Position numbers and translations under genes: made by a program. This document shows, one piece after another, positions 30,263-42,800 of a stretch of DNA of 64,000 nucleotides (position 1 is the stretch's first letter; each line of letters begins with the position of its first letter). The stretch comes from Branchinecta lynchi. Taxonomy: Eukaryota > Arthropoda > Branchiopoda > Anostraca > Branchinectidae. The notes under the pieces are model-generated. The model searched no databases. It saw only the letters and a list, made by a program, of their open reading frames with translations, and had not been told where the DNA came from. Location of the stretch: NCBI GenBank assembly GCA_023053575.1, contig JAKZAP010000007.1:18873464-18937463 (forward strand), read 5' to 3'.

Positions 30263-30599
30263 AAACTTCCGTAGGGAACATGCGTTTAATCACGCATAAC
30301 CCTTCAAGAAAGACGCCGGTCGCGGTTTTGGGAAGGTGCAGCAGGGAAACTGCACCTATCTGACGAAAACGGGTACTTCTGCACGATTGTCATAGGAATA
30401 AAAAAATAATTTAACATTAGGGGGTATATGACTTTCGACTTAATTATCGAGACTAAATTATTGGCGTTATTCTGAGCCTGTAGATTGCTCGAAACGTTAA
30501 TCTGACTCCTTCTTGTCTGCACCATCACATTTTTGAGAAGAACAAAATCTTGGAAATGAGATCTTGAAGGGTTCAAAGTTTGAACACAAAACGAAATCT

Positions 30600-30690
30600 C
30601 GCATCTATTTATTAGAGGCAAAAATGTATAGAGGCGAAAGCCTTGTTATCGTAACTATATTATTATTATTACATTATTATTATTTATCTA
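30600..30690 (+). pseudogene. LINE 3' tail fragment (same 3' end as 34770-35338)
   Basis: ATAGAGGCGAAAGCCTTGTT followed by an ATT-repeat tail matches the 3' end of the LINE piece at 34770-35338 (AGAGGCGAAAGCCTTTTTTA then TATTATATTATT). Only the tail is present. Confidence 0.6.
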
Positions 30691-31484
30691 TCGGTCGGGA
30701 ATGACGTGCCGAGCAAAAACCAACCAATAGGAATCAAGATTCGCTCGATCATTCGTTTCTAAGTAAAACTTTGGCGGCTGTGATTACACAATTAAGACAG
30801 AGCCAGAAGAAACATTATAACAATAATACTTCTGTCTCACAGTCGAAAGTCACACAACTCACGGTGCTACATTATTTTTCTTTTATCCTTTCAGTTTTCA
30901 TACAGTAGGCTGCTATCTGCAGATTACACCATATTAGTGCATAAACTGCAGTCCTGAAAACACAAAACAATGACGCAACGCTCTACAAGAACTTTCGGCA
31001 GCTGCCCAGCCAGAACTAAAATATAATCTATCATAAAACCATGTTCTTTCCAAACTGATGCTTATGATAACGGTAAACATGTGCACGGTTATTTTCTGCT
31101 TCTGTTCCTTCCGTTAAACTATCTCAATTCTTATCTTCTCCAGTCCCTAAAGAACCAGAGAGACCGCAAACACGCTTCTTACTTCGTAACAGCAGCCTAC
31201 TGACAACTTCCATAATGAACTCTGCACTTGAAACACATTCACGCGGATAATAGAAGGCAAAGAACCACGCGTAATAGGCAGGCCACTTTAGAAGGTCACT
31301 GGGTGAAAAGAAAAGTAGATCGATGTAGATGTCTCTCAGTCCGACATATCCCCGTTGACTTCATGTCGCTCTGCACACCGAGAGTCTAGGAGGTTAGTAA
31401 CTTCCTACAAATAAATAAAAACGTCCATCAAATACTAAACGAACGAAAAAATCCGCAATGAATGAATCAATAAATGGATTGATA

Positions 31485-31735
31485 CCCGGGCCCCACTACG
31501 AACACACCTGTTCGTAAATTGGTCTTCACTCGTTTTTAAGATAGGTTTTTAGCGATTTTTAGTGGTTCCTCCTTCAGCCCGGTCATAAAATCTGGGATGG
31601 ATAAAACCATCTCCCGTTTTTAATCTGTTATGAACAACCAGTGCGAGAGGAGCGTCCTAAAACGTCTTAAAAACCGGTCTTAAAAACGTCCAAAAACCGA
31701 ATTACGAACAGGTTTGTCCGAAGTGGGACCCCAGG
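31485..31735. mobile_element. MITE with ~33-bp imperfect inverted ends
   Basis: The left end CCCGGGCCCCACTACGAACA continues CACCTGTTCGTAA. The right end carries the complement (TTACGAACAGG...TCCGAAGTGGGACCCCAGG). The middle has TTTTTAAGA/TCTTAAAAAC motifs in opposite orientation. No clear duplication was found. Confidence 0.75.
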
Positions 31736-33586
31736 CATGATTCATTAGACTTCCACATTGCAAAATACTTTTGTGTAGGTTGACTGGAAATCAGACGTTG
31801 GCAATACGGCTCCTAGAATGCCCTCGATGGTTCGACAGTCCGTTCCTTGCAGAATCGCTCTTTAAGTCTGTCTTGTTCTGAGGCGTCAAATCTTGAAAAC
31901 CTAGGGGTAGGCAGCGGCATCGTTCCGGGCCCCCTTGGCATTTTCAAATACAGAAGTTATTGTAGGATGTAAAATTTACACCAAGAATTGTATAAAGAAT
32001 ACGTTCACCTCTAGCGGATCAGTTTGGGGGAGGGTTGCTCTTCCCTGGAATATTGACATCGACCAAAGAGAACATTATTAAATATGGGAGGGGGAATTTA
32101 AATCGGAGATAGTTGATTTATGAGTAGTAGGATCATTATGTTTTCAATGCATTAATATATTTTTATGTCGTGTATATAAAAATCTGTGTATGGCCCATTC
32201 GAGGTTAAGTAAACTCTATTCTATTCTATTCTATAATGGGCCACTGTTTCGGATTCTCTCCTCGTCACCTTGGCCACGGTCTGCTTTTCTTGCGCATTTT
32301 CTAATTTTGTCTGGGTGTCTGCGCGTCTCCTTGGAAAGCTATAGGGATTGGCAGTTTCCCAAAGTCGGCCGAGTAGATGACACCCCTGGTCTTGTTTCAG
32401 ATGAGCCTCAGTACGGGGGCAAAAAGGTTGAGTTTTCCTTCGAGGGTCCCCGTTTTAACTATTTCGCGTTTGTTAAATTATTGAAGACAGCGAGGTCAAG
32501 TGAAAAGACGAATGTCTGTTTCTTCGGTTTGGTCAAACCGAACTCAAAACGTTCGTTTGGTATTGACAAAGAACGGGTAAAAGATCGAAGCCGCGGCCTA
32601 AACGCAAACAGTCACTGAACAGTCCCTATATGGTATTCTACCATTGATAATTATTTTTAGTTTTCCTCTGAGTACTGACTCACTCCCCAGGATGTTTTAT
32701 TACCTCACATTTCTCAACGTGCTGGAATATAATTCTAAAAATATACAAGCAGTAAGCGCACTTCGATTCTTCAGCAGCCGCTGTGCGGAATGCTCTGGAT
32801 TTATTGACTATTCTCTTTGACATAGTGTTTATAAGGCAGAACCCTGCTCGTCCACTTGGACAGACACCGCTCAACCAGAGAGTTCACTGCTTTCTCTCAC
32901 TGGCACAGGGTCGATAAAGTTCAGGACAGACTCAATTCCCGTTGTGTGTGTATCCGTCCACTCTTATTTAACCAATTTGGGTAGCGGGGGGGGGGGGGGC
33001 GTTGGGTTTTCATTTTTGTATTATTTATTATGTTGTTTGTTGGTGTGTTTAGAAATGGTTAAACTTTTACTACTGCACGCCAGCAAAAACGTAGGTTTTT
33101 CCATTAGTGCAGTAGATGTAAATAGTTAAGAGTTAAATTGTGTGTATTAATAAAATAAGTATCAAGTATCAAGCGAGCCGAGCCTCTCGCAGAAGCAAGA
33201 AGCATTGGGTTAAGAAGAAGAAAGGATCTGAGACGTCATATTATTTTTATCCCTTAAAGTGCGTAAATAAAACCTCTGATTTTCCCTCAACCAACGAACA
33301 TTAGTCTCCGAAGTTTGTTTCCTTTAACTGTCACAAATTCCAGCGCCATGCTACCACAGTTGCTGGTGACTATTAAAGGTAGCATGATCGTATGGTAGTT
33401 GTTGGGAGTCACTCAACGTAGAAGAGTACGTTGAACTTGTTTCACAACACCATAGTAACTCAGTAGTGAACTCAACACGAATGTTTAGGTGCCCCCAGTG
33501 CGTCCAGAAGGGAATACAACTTAGTACTGAACATCATAAACAAGATACCAAGGGCCTATCTATACTTTTTCCCCCAAATAAATTAA
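31736..33586. other. Intergenic stretch downstream of the ABCD gene
   Basis: It contains a (TTCTA)n run near 32216-32233, a G run near 32985-32999, and AT-rich LINE-tail-like text at 33120-33170 (AAGTATCAAGTATCAAG). The 142-codon frame at 32190-32618 has no domain I can recognise. No AATAAA for the ABCD gene could be placed with confidence. Confidence 0.5.
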
Positions 33587-33839
33587 TTAGTCCAAACTTT
33601 GTAGTATTCCGTCAAGTTCCGAAGAACAGGCTTCGGAGTCCCCGAGTGTTCCACAAAACAGGCTAGGAAGGTTGAATGTATAGCTTACGTCTAGTCTGCT
33701 TTGAAGGTCAGGCACAATAGCCAGCTGCTTCTCCAGTTTCATCTTTTCTTCTTTCAGGGTCAGCTGCGTGTTCGAGTCAAGGGGTTCCAGACTCCAGCCC
33801 CCTTCTCCGTCGAACTGAAGGACGTGGGTATGAAATCTC
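33587..33839 (-). CDS. ABCD1/2: ABCD gene, last exon
   Basis: It encodes (W)[20 protein letters not shown], a helix with [20 protein letters not shown], and a tail. FDGEGGW is conserved in ABCD1/2 after the H-loop. After SRLD come nine extra residues (VSYTFNLPS) before LFCGTLGD, which resembles the ELCxILGE end of vertebrate homologues. The extra bases look like GTAAGC...CCTAG (33663-33688), but this is only 26 bases and its removal would shift the frame. I read through to the stop at 33587-33589. The acceptor is TTTTCAG at 33840. Confidence 0.85.
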
Positions 33840-36800
33840 CTGAAAACAGAGATGACGTTAGTCGTCGACGTCCTTAATGTAACTTGCCAGTCGGGAAGGG
33901 GGGAGAGGGAGTAGCAAGAAAAACCGTTGAAGGAAATCCAGTACTTATTCACTTCTCGGCCGTTCTTAACCCGAAAACTAAATTTCCTACCATCCATCCT
34001 AACGACTCTGTTTTCACCATATAGCCTCATTTCGATCAGTACGGTCGGTCACGTTACCGATGTTTGCTTGTACCTTACTTGTCTTTTTGACAGCCTGGTC
34101 TTCCGTGGCAAGCTTATCTTCGTAGCGTACGTTTTGGAATCTGTTATTGCGAGAAGCGCCAAAGTGCGCCTTAACGGTGAGCTTACGGACACAGGAGGGC
34201 TTTACTTCTGAAGTTACGGCACGATTAAAAAGAGATGAAAATTATGGGCTTGGACGTTATTTAATCAAGCTTAGTATTTCGTCCGCGATGCGCTGTAGGT
34301 CCATACAATTTTCAATCTTCCCAAAATATTTACAGAAACCGAGATAAGAGGACGTTCGTCTCAAACTCTTTTGTCTAGTGCAGTTTCAATCCATCAAGAA
34401 GTCGAACAAACAAATCAAATACAGGCAGATCTGGTCACCTTCCAAAATGATTTCAAGCTGAGATAAGAGGACGCTCTCTCTTGAGTACGTGTGTCCAGTT
34501 TGACACTTGTCCTTGCTGTAGATTAGTATGACCGGTTAGAAACCGTAAAAAAACAAATCTATACTTTACAGATGTGCGCAATACAAATACTCATTCAGTA
34601 TTTATCTCCAAATTCGCACTGCGCATAGTGTTTATCACAGACCCGAACCAAGCAAGTACTACACTGTCAGAAGTTTTACAAAAAATAACACAAGGACGCG
34701 CAATTTCAACAGACGACACTTGGGATGTATTCTGTTGTGATTTTGAAAACATTATGCAGGACATTTACATTCAAGGACAATTCCCTGTTTCCTACTTTAT
34801 TTAAGGCTCTAGCTCGTCCACTAATTGAATATGGCCACGTAACAACGAGGCCTTTCTATAACAAGGACATCGTCGCCATTGAGCAAGTTCAGAGACGAGC
34901 AACAAAAACAGTGCCAGCCATTCGCCATCTGCCTTATGAACATCGACTTAAAAAATTACGATTACCCAGTTTATCTTATAGATTCCTCCGAGGTGATTTG
35001 ATTGAAACTTTTAAGATTTGTCATAGTTACTATGATAACATAAGGCCTGATGATGTCCTCACTTTCAATCATAACGGTCTCAGAGGACACAGCTTGAAAA
35101 TTCGTGGTGAGAAATTCCGAAAAGACATTGGAAAATGGAGCTTCAAAAACCGGATAGTGGAATACTGGAATAATCTCCCCGAAAATGTCGTAAATGCCGA
35201 AAATATCAATCAGTTTAAAGCAGGCGTGGATCGACACCTGGCTGAAACTGAATTTAGTGTACACAGTGTCCCGAGAAATTAACAGAGGCGAAAGCCTTTT
35301 TTACTCCAGTTATATTATATTATTATAACAACAACAAACATTGCCAGAAAGAGCCGAAAAACCACCGAAAAAGCATCAGCTGACATATTTGTTTGTCGTC
35401 ATGATATCGGAAAAGTCAGAAGATATTTTTTCGACGTCTTTTCGGCTCTTGGTAATGTGCTATGCACAACATTTGTAAAAATATTTTGTCCTATCGCCAG
35501 TCTGCAATATCTAAAGCTTGTAAACTGGATACTCTAAGATTGGGTCAAGCATTTTATGACTATGTCGACCATGTATGACGATCCACCACTATTTTTGTTA
35601 AAAGAAAAAATGGAAATAAACGAATTTTAATTTTAAAAGTCTAAGTACAACCGAAAGACTTTCGATTCTTTTGTATTCAGTTTTTTGCGATCACTCTTTC
35701 TGGCACTTTTATTCTATTAAAAAAGAGTGCCATAAGTGAACTACGTAGATGTTACTACAAATACTGTAAATACCTGCTTTATCTGCCTTTATCGTATCGA
35801 CATCGGAGAATAATTCGAAAATACAAAGCTCCCGATATTAGCGGCAATACTCCGGGAGCTTCATGACAATTTACCTGGACAAGCCTATACATGGCTTACT
35901 CCATATCACGGGCTCATCCGTTTGTTCTGTTGATTTTCGTGTGTATTTTGTTGTACTAGTTTTGCTTCCGTTGTTTATTTGTTTCTTTTTTTACTCCACG
36001 ATCTTCACATTGTTTTTGTGCAGTGGGTTACATATAAATTATTATTATTATTTTTATTCGTGACGTTTTTAAAATCACAGATTACATACCAAGTGTTGTC
36101 TGTTGAAACTTCGCATCCTTATGTTATCTCTTATGAAACTTCTGAGAGTATGCAGAAACAAATTTCTTATACGAGGCTGGGAGCGCTATTATTTTCGTTC
36201 CATGAAAAGTTCTACTATAACTCTTACTTAAAGGACCCCTCGCACTATTTACTCTTCGACTTACAGTTCAAACATTTGAATACTTTAAAACTAGGCTGTG
36301 CTTTCAACAAATAACCCACAGTTTTCTCTGTTTCAAGCCTTTTCCGAGACCCGTTGACTTGTAGCGAAAACAGGGAAACAATGTACATAACCGGTTTTTC
36401 AGATGGAAAAACTTCTCGCAGACAACCGTCGACTGCGTGATACACATCGAAGGTAGCGAAAAACGGGAAGGGAGAAAATCAGCGTGGTTTGTTAGAGGGG
36501 TTAGAATGTAACGTACGAAACTGGGGTCTCTGGGTTTAGAAACATTTGGAGTGATTATGGAAGTAGGTTGCACTAGTATTATAGCTAGGCCAGGTCCTTT
36601 AAGGTCTGCTGATCGAGACTAAAACCCGTAGGATGTTGGATTCTTACCAGAGGGAGGGTCTATGGGTGATGGTCATCAGAGTAATTCCGTAGTCAATGGC
36701 TGTTTGGTACATTTTTGCCTCGACGTCGATGCTTACGGCACTAGTGCATTCATCTAAGAGGGCGTACTGTGGCCTAGAAAATAAGCAATGGGTTAAGAGC

Positions 36801-39800
36801 GTTTTCTAATGTACCGGGACGTCTCTCCCTATTACCAATACGTGTACTGTATATATACAATAATAATAATAATTTACTGAAAAAATGCAAATACGGCTAT
36901 ACATTAGGCACCTTAGACACCTACAATATTCGCCCCCTTAGGACAGGCGAAAGCTTTATGGGGTGGCCCCTGTTCACATAAGTTCACTGTTTGCAATAAA
37001 ATCATCTCTCTCTATATACTAAAAAACAGGACCATAGATTGTTCTTTTATTTTTTGACTTCAGGATACCAAGAACATCACCAACCAACCCACCTGTACCA
37101 GTGATCACGGTGGTGCCCGAGGGAGGGAAAAGGTAAGTGCCGGGGTTTAAGGGTAATCCTGTCGATCCATTTCCAAAAAAGCAAAGTGAGAATTCGCCGA
37201 GCGCCAGAAATAACGGACAGTAGTTGCGCTTAACAACTTCTCGCTGTTTCGCCACTTTCACACACGGAGTGGAGTCACTTTCCACGTCACTTTCCAAAAC
37301 TAGCTGAGCGCCAGAAGAGCCTCTGAAAGCGAAGCGAACTGAGTCGCAAGAGCACACGGCAAAACACGAGAGAGCACTCCAGGCAGCCAGAATCGTAACG
37401 TGGCTTGGAAGTCAAAATCACGGCACTGGTAGATGATTCCGGAGGTAATGAAAAGCATAGTTTGGCATTCTTCTCTTTCTGCAGAGCTCTCTTATCGTCT
37501 GGAAAATGTCCAAAAGAGAGCAGCGACAATCATTCTGGGTGATCATAACATTTTATATGAAGAGGCTCTCATAAAGCGGGCGTTCCTAAATTAACAAATC
37601 GCAGAAATACCCTTTCAAAAAATTTCGGAGCAAGTTGTCCCCAGATGAGCCGTCTATTCCCTCGTCTGCTTCCGTCGTCCGTGCGTCGGTCCGAGAGGAA
37701 CACTGGCAATCAGTTCTGGCCGTATCCTGCCAATTCTTCAGGCCAATTTTTATACAGCTTCATTCCAACATTTATTTCAGGTCATATGTTGTAGGTGTAT
37801 TAGTTAATTTGTTGTCATTTTTGTGTATTTTGCAAAAATTGTATTCCTCTTCTAGCTTTAAGCTATTTGGAAGTAAATTTGATTGATTGACTGATAGTTG
37901 TTAGTCTGATGCTGAAAATGAAAGTGCATCCGAATTCTAACTAACTCTACTCAATGAATGAATAGGTTTATTTCCCATCTTTACATAAAATGTCACTGAT
38001 GGAGTACAGAAAAGAAAAATAAAGAAAAAGGAACAATGAACAACACACAAAATACAATTTTAACCTGGCAATACACAATTCAAAAAAGAGAGAAAAAATA
38101 TAATAATACACTATTTCTTTAACTATTGCTTAATTGCTGGGTAGAGGCTGTTAAGAGGGTCGAGGGATTCCAGAATTCGAGCAGGACGCTTTAAAGCAGC
38201 CTCAATCGGGTCTTTAACCCCATGATTTCGTGTAACGCGCCGATTACGGGACCCCAGCGGCAGCCCAAGCAGGAATTTAGCATATTTGTAAAAAGTACTT
38301 CTAATAGTTCTAACATCTAACACCATTGTGTATGTTCGTCTGCCGTGCGTACTTCACCTATTCATGTAGATGAAGATGCTAGAGACTATGACCACTTGCC
38401 TCTCTCTTTAACACTGTGTATCTCGGAAAACTTAGTCCTGAATCGGCCCCCAGTTAATAACAAGAAATGGTTTGAAAAGCGGAACTGGAATCGTGTAAAC
38501 TTGCCATTGTACATTGCAACACTAGCTACACTTCTATCTTCTATACATGTGCCTTTCAATCTCCTTTGTCGAAGTGTTATTTCTCCAAACGCAAGAGTGG
38601 AATTAAACTCGTATTATTATAAGATTGTGCTTTGTCTGAAAACAGCTGAAGAAGCTGCTGTGCCCCTTGAACGTGTTCGTTGTAATACTCGTAAGCCAAT
38701 ATGGAAAATGGATCCTGGCTTGAAGACCGCTAAAAATAAAGCAAAAATGTGGCTTCGAATATGGATAAGTTGTGGTCGCCCGTCTGCTGGGAATATTTTT
38801 CAGATAAAGCAGAAAACTAAACTTGCTTTTAAAAAACATCTACGGTCTGTACGCATGTCCGGTGAAGAGCTTCCAAAAGATGTGAATGGGTGGAAGAAAG
38901 TGATAAATTCTTCCAAATACAGTGATACTATGGAAAGCGATTCAATACCTCAATCGTCTTGGATTAATCATTACTCCGGGATGTTTTCCGAAGTCAATTA
39001 CCGTGTGCACAAGCGTTTTTCCGAATTGCTCTCGAAAGTGTTGCCATCTCGTATTCTGCAAAGGCATATTATACCTGTGTCTAAAGAAGATGTTTTAAAG
39101 TGCATTAAACGGCTGAAATCCAAGTCTGTTGACATGGATGGTTTATCTTCAAACCATCTGACAACTGATTCGTCAGATTTACTATTTCATTTACAGCTAT
39201 TCTATCAAATGTGTGTCACTACATCTTTAGTACCTGATAGTTTTCTTTGCGGTATGGTTACATCAATTCTGAAGCGAGGGAAAGACCCTAAAGTCTGTGC
39301 TTCTTACCGACCAATTACGGTAGCATGTAATTTAAGCAAAGTTTTGGAGTACCTTCTACTTCCATCTATCACTGAATACGTAGACTATGATTCAAACCAG
39401 TTTGGTTTCAAAACGGGCATTGGTTGCCAACACACACATAGAGCTCTAGCTTGCCTGTTAAAAGATGCTCATAAAAAGGGATATGTACTTCATTTATGCA
39501 CTTTGGATTTGGCGAAAGCTTTCGATAGTGTGGTTCATAGTCAAGTCTGGTATGCTCTTTTTTCACTTGGTGTTAATGTATCCGTGATACATATTCTTCG
39601 CTTTTGGTACTCAAACTCTTATCTTCGTCTGAAGTCAAATGGGAATATTTTTGGAAATGTATCTGTGCGATGTGGTGTAAGGCAGGGAGGTGTGCTTTCA
39701 CCTTATTTGTTTAATGCGCGTATAGCGGGTGTCCTATCAAAAATATGTAATACTTTTTTTGTTGGTATGACTGATGTTTCTTACCTTGCATGCGCAGATG

Positions 39801-42800
39801 ACCTGCTTCTCATCAGCAGATGCAAAGGTAGTCTTTCTTCAACCGTGCAGAGAGTTTCTTCGAGTTTCAGTGATATTGGCCTCCGTTTAAACATTGATAA
39901 ATGCGAATACCTATCTTTTAATCATGTCTCAACCCTAACGTCACTTGATTGTCATGATTTTTGCATTCCTAGAGTGAATTGCTTTAAATGGTTGGGTATT
40001 TCTGTGTGCGGAGCTTTCTCACAATTGCGTGAAAAAACACTAAGTGATATCAAAAGTAAACTCAGGTTTGGTTATTCAAAAATTGTTGCGAACCGAGGCA
40101 AATATCGACGAAGTGCTTTAGCAAAGCTTTACGCTTGTTTTTGTAATCCAGCTGTTCTGTTCAACGCTGGTTTATACAGTATCTTGACAGAACGTGATCT
40201 TAAACGGATTAGAATCGATTATTTTCGATACTGTAAATTTCTACTGTATTTACCACGTTCGCACAGTAACCGCAAAATTATCCGTGTTTACGGTGCTACT
40301 GATATACTTGTACTTTTTAAATCCTTACACGAGGATTTACTGGCCGATGCTTGTATGAGGTTGAATCCTCACCACCGCCTTATTAGGTTATTTTAGTCTT
40401 TTTTGTTAACGTATTTTGTCTTTTTTTTTTTTCTTTCTTATTTTTTTTCTCCTTATTTACTCCACTGTTTGTTTTTGTCAAAACTTTAGTGGGTTATAAA
40501 TATACTTACTTACTTACTTATATGTGTGGAAAAGTTTCCAGAAAGGTGCTAGTGCAAGTGCATGCGGTAATACAAGAGCATTAAGCCGCTTACACATTGA
40601 CGCGTCGAACCTTTCAAACTAAGCTACGCAACCTCTGCGTCACGGTTGCGGCGACGCAACGCAGAGCTTACGCAGACAAATAAAAGGCAGCGCATTACGC
40701 ATCAGATTTTTCAGTGAAAAATTTAAGTTTTTGAAGAGAAACTGGAGAATGACCTACTAATGATGAAGAAACACCTACTAATGATGATTGAAAACTTACT
40801 ATTTGATGAAAGAAATTAAAATTTGGCAGAAGAAACCGAAAAGGGAAAACGTAAATACGCATCCAGCGTGGCATGTTCTCGCGCAGGTGTGAAAGATACC
40901 CTACGCAACCTGTACGCAACGCCAGATAAACGCATACGCGACGCATCACAACAACGCGTTAATGTGAAAGCGGCTTTATACAGCTGCACTGGCACCATTC
41001 TGTTGTGACGCGCTTTCGACGCAGCAAGCATACCATTCTATAAGTAATTCTCATGACGTTCTTTCGGTCCCGGCTAGACCAACCGGTGGTCGTCCATCGG
41101 GTGGTATTTCAACTTTTATCCCTAAACATCTGTGTGCGTCAGTTTTATTTTCTGATTGTTGTTTCATTGCTGTAAGTTTCCACGATTGTGTTTTAATCAA
41201 CTGTTATTTCCCGACAAATTATAATGATGATATATCGCTTGAAGATTTTACTGCATGCTGTTTCAGACTTGATCGACTCATTTCTCGCCTTAATTCACTT
41301 AAAAATATTTTTATCTTGGGTGATCTAAACTGTAATCCATTGGATCATGACGAACGTAGTACTATTTTTAATTCATGTTTCCCACGATTTAAATTATTAT
41401 CTAAATCCCAAGATTTCACGTACACTCATTGGTCGGGAAGCACGAGTAATCTTGACCACGTTCTAAGTAACCGCGATTTCCCAACAACCGTGCTTGTAGT
41501 AGATGATTTTCCTATAAGCGACCATATGCCTATTTCATTTTCTGTTTCACTACGTATTTCAGTACCCCAGATTTCAAAGAATCATAAAACAGCAAAAGCT
41601 AAGTTTTCCCGAATTGTTTGGGATGAGTCGTTGAAGCTTCATTATCAAAGAGAAGTTGATCTTATTGCGGCAAAAATTCAAATCCCTACAGAATTTCCTC
41701 TTACGTCTAATATAGAGCTTGAGTTAAATTGTATATATTTTCAGCTTGTTCATTGTTTAAGGGTTTCGGCAAAAAAGGTTTTTCAATCCAAAAATGTTGT
41801 TGTTGGGACTGAAAAACCTTTTTGGTCGCTTAATTCTTCGCTGGTAGAGAGTAATTATGAGGCTAGGTTAGCTTACGTCAGATGGAAGGCACTCGGTAAA
41901 CCCCGTGATGGACTTTCCTTCCGGTGGATGAAAGAAAAGAAGGCTATTTTTCAGGCCGAACTTAGGCGACACAATAACTGCCTTATGGAGGAGGCGTCTC
42001 GTGATGCTGATCTTGATAAGCTTAAAATTTGGAAAGCGCTACGTAGGTCTAAGCATCTAAGTGAACCACCACCTGATTCTTTCCCGTCTGTTGCTGATTG
42101 GGAAACACATTTTAAGTCCACCCTGTCTTCTTCGAATGATTTTCCTTCTGACGTAGCTGAGCTAGACTCTATATTAAGTGACTTTCCTTCTGACCACGTA
42201 ATTGTACATCAAGATTTACTTTTGGCTCAAAAGAAACTGAAGTTCCAATTATCGCCTGACCATGATGGGCTTTTTTCAAACCATCTCAAGTTTGTAACCC
42301 CAACGTTCCTTTTAACTCTTCTTGCTTTTTTTAATTTAATTTTATCGGTAGGTCGTGTTCCTTCATCTTTTAAAACTGGTTTGATTTCCCCTATTCTAAA
42401 AAATGGAAAGAAGGATTTAAAATCTTGCGTTTCTTATCGACCAATAACCAAGGGTTGTATTATTAGTAAACTTTTTGAAATGTGTTTTAAAAATATGTTT
42501 GAAGGCCTTGATGTCGGGTTAAACCAGGTTGGATTTAAAAGGGGTATGGGTTGCGATCACGCGCACGCTACTTTTTCCACTTTAATCAATGATGCGCGAG
42601 TGAGCGGACAACCGCTTTATACGCTTCTGATTGATATAAAAGGTGCTTTCGACAATATTTCTCATGCGGCTGCCCTTCTATCCCTTGTGTATAATGGTAT
42701 TCCCCGTTCTGTTGTGCGTGCTTTAAGGTCCTGGTATAATGGACTGAACGTTCAAGTGGCAATTCGTTCCCCAAAAATTCTGTCTAATTTAATTTCAGTG

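Noticed and set aside
32190..32618. A 142-codon frame between the two genes
   Set aside because: No domain, no splice context, and it starts in a (TTCTA)n repeat region. Judged a chance frame.
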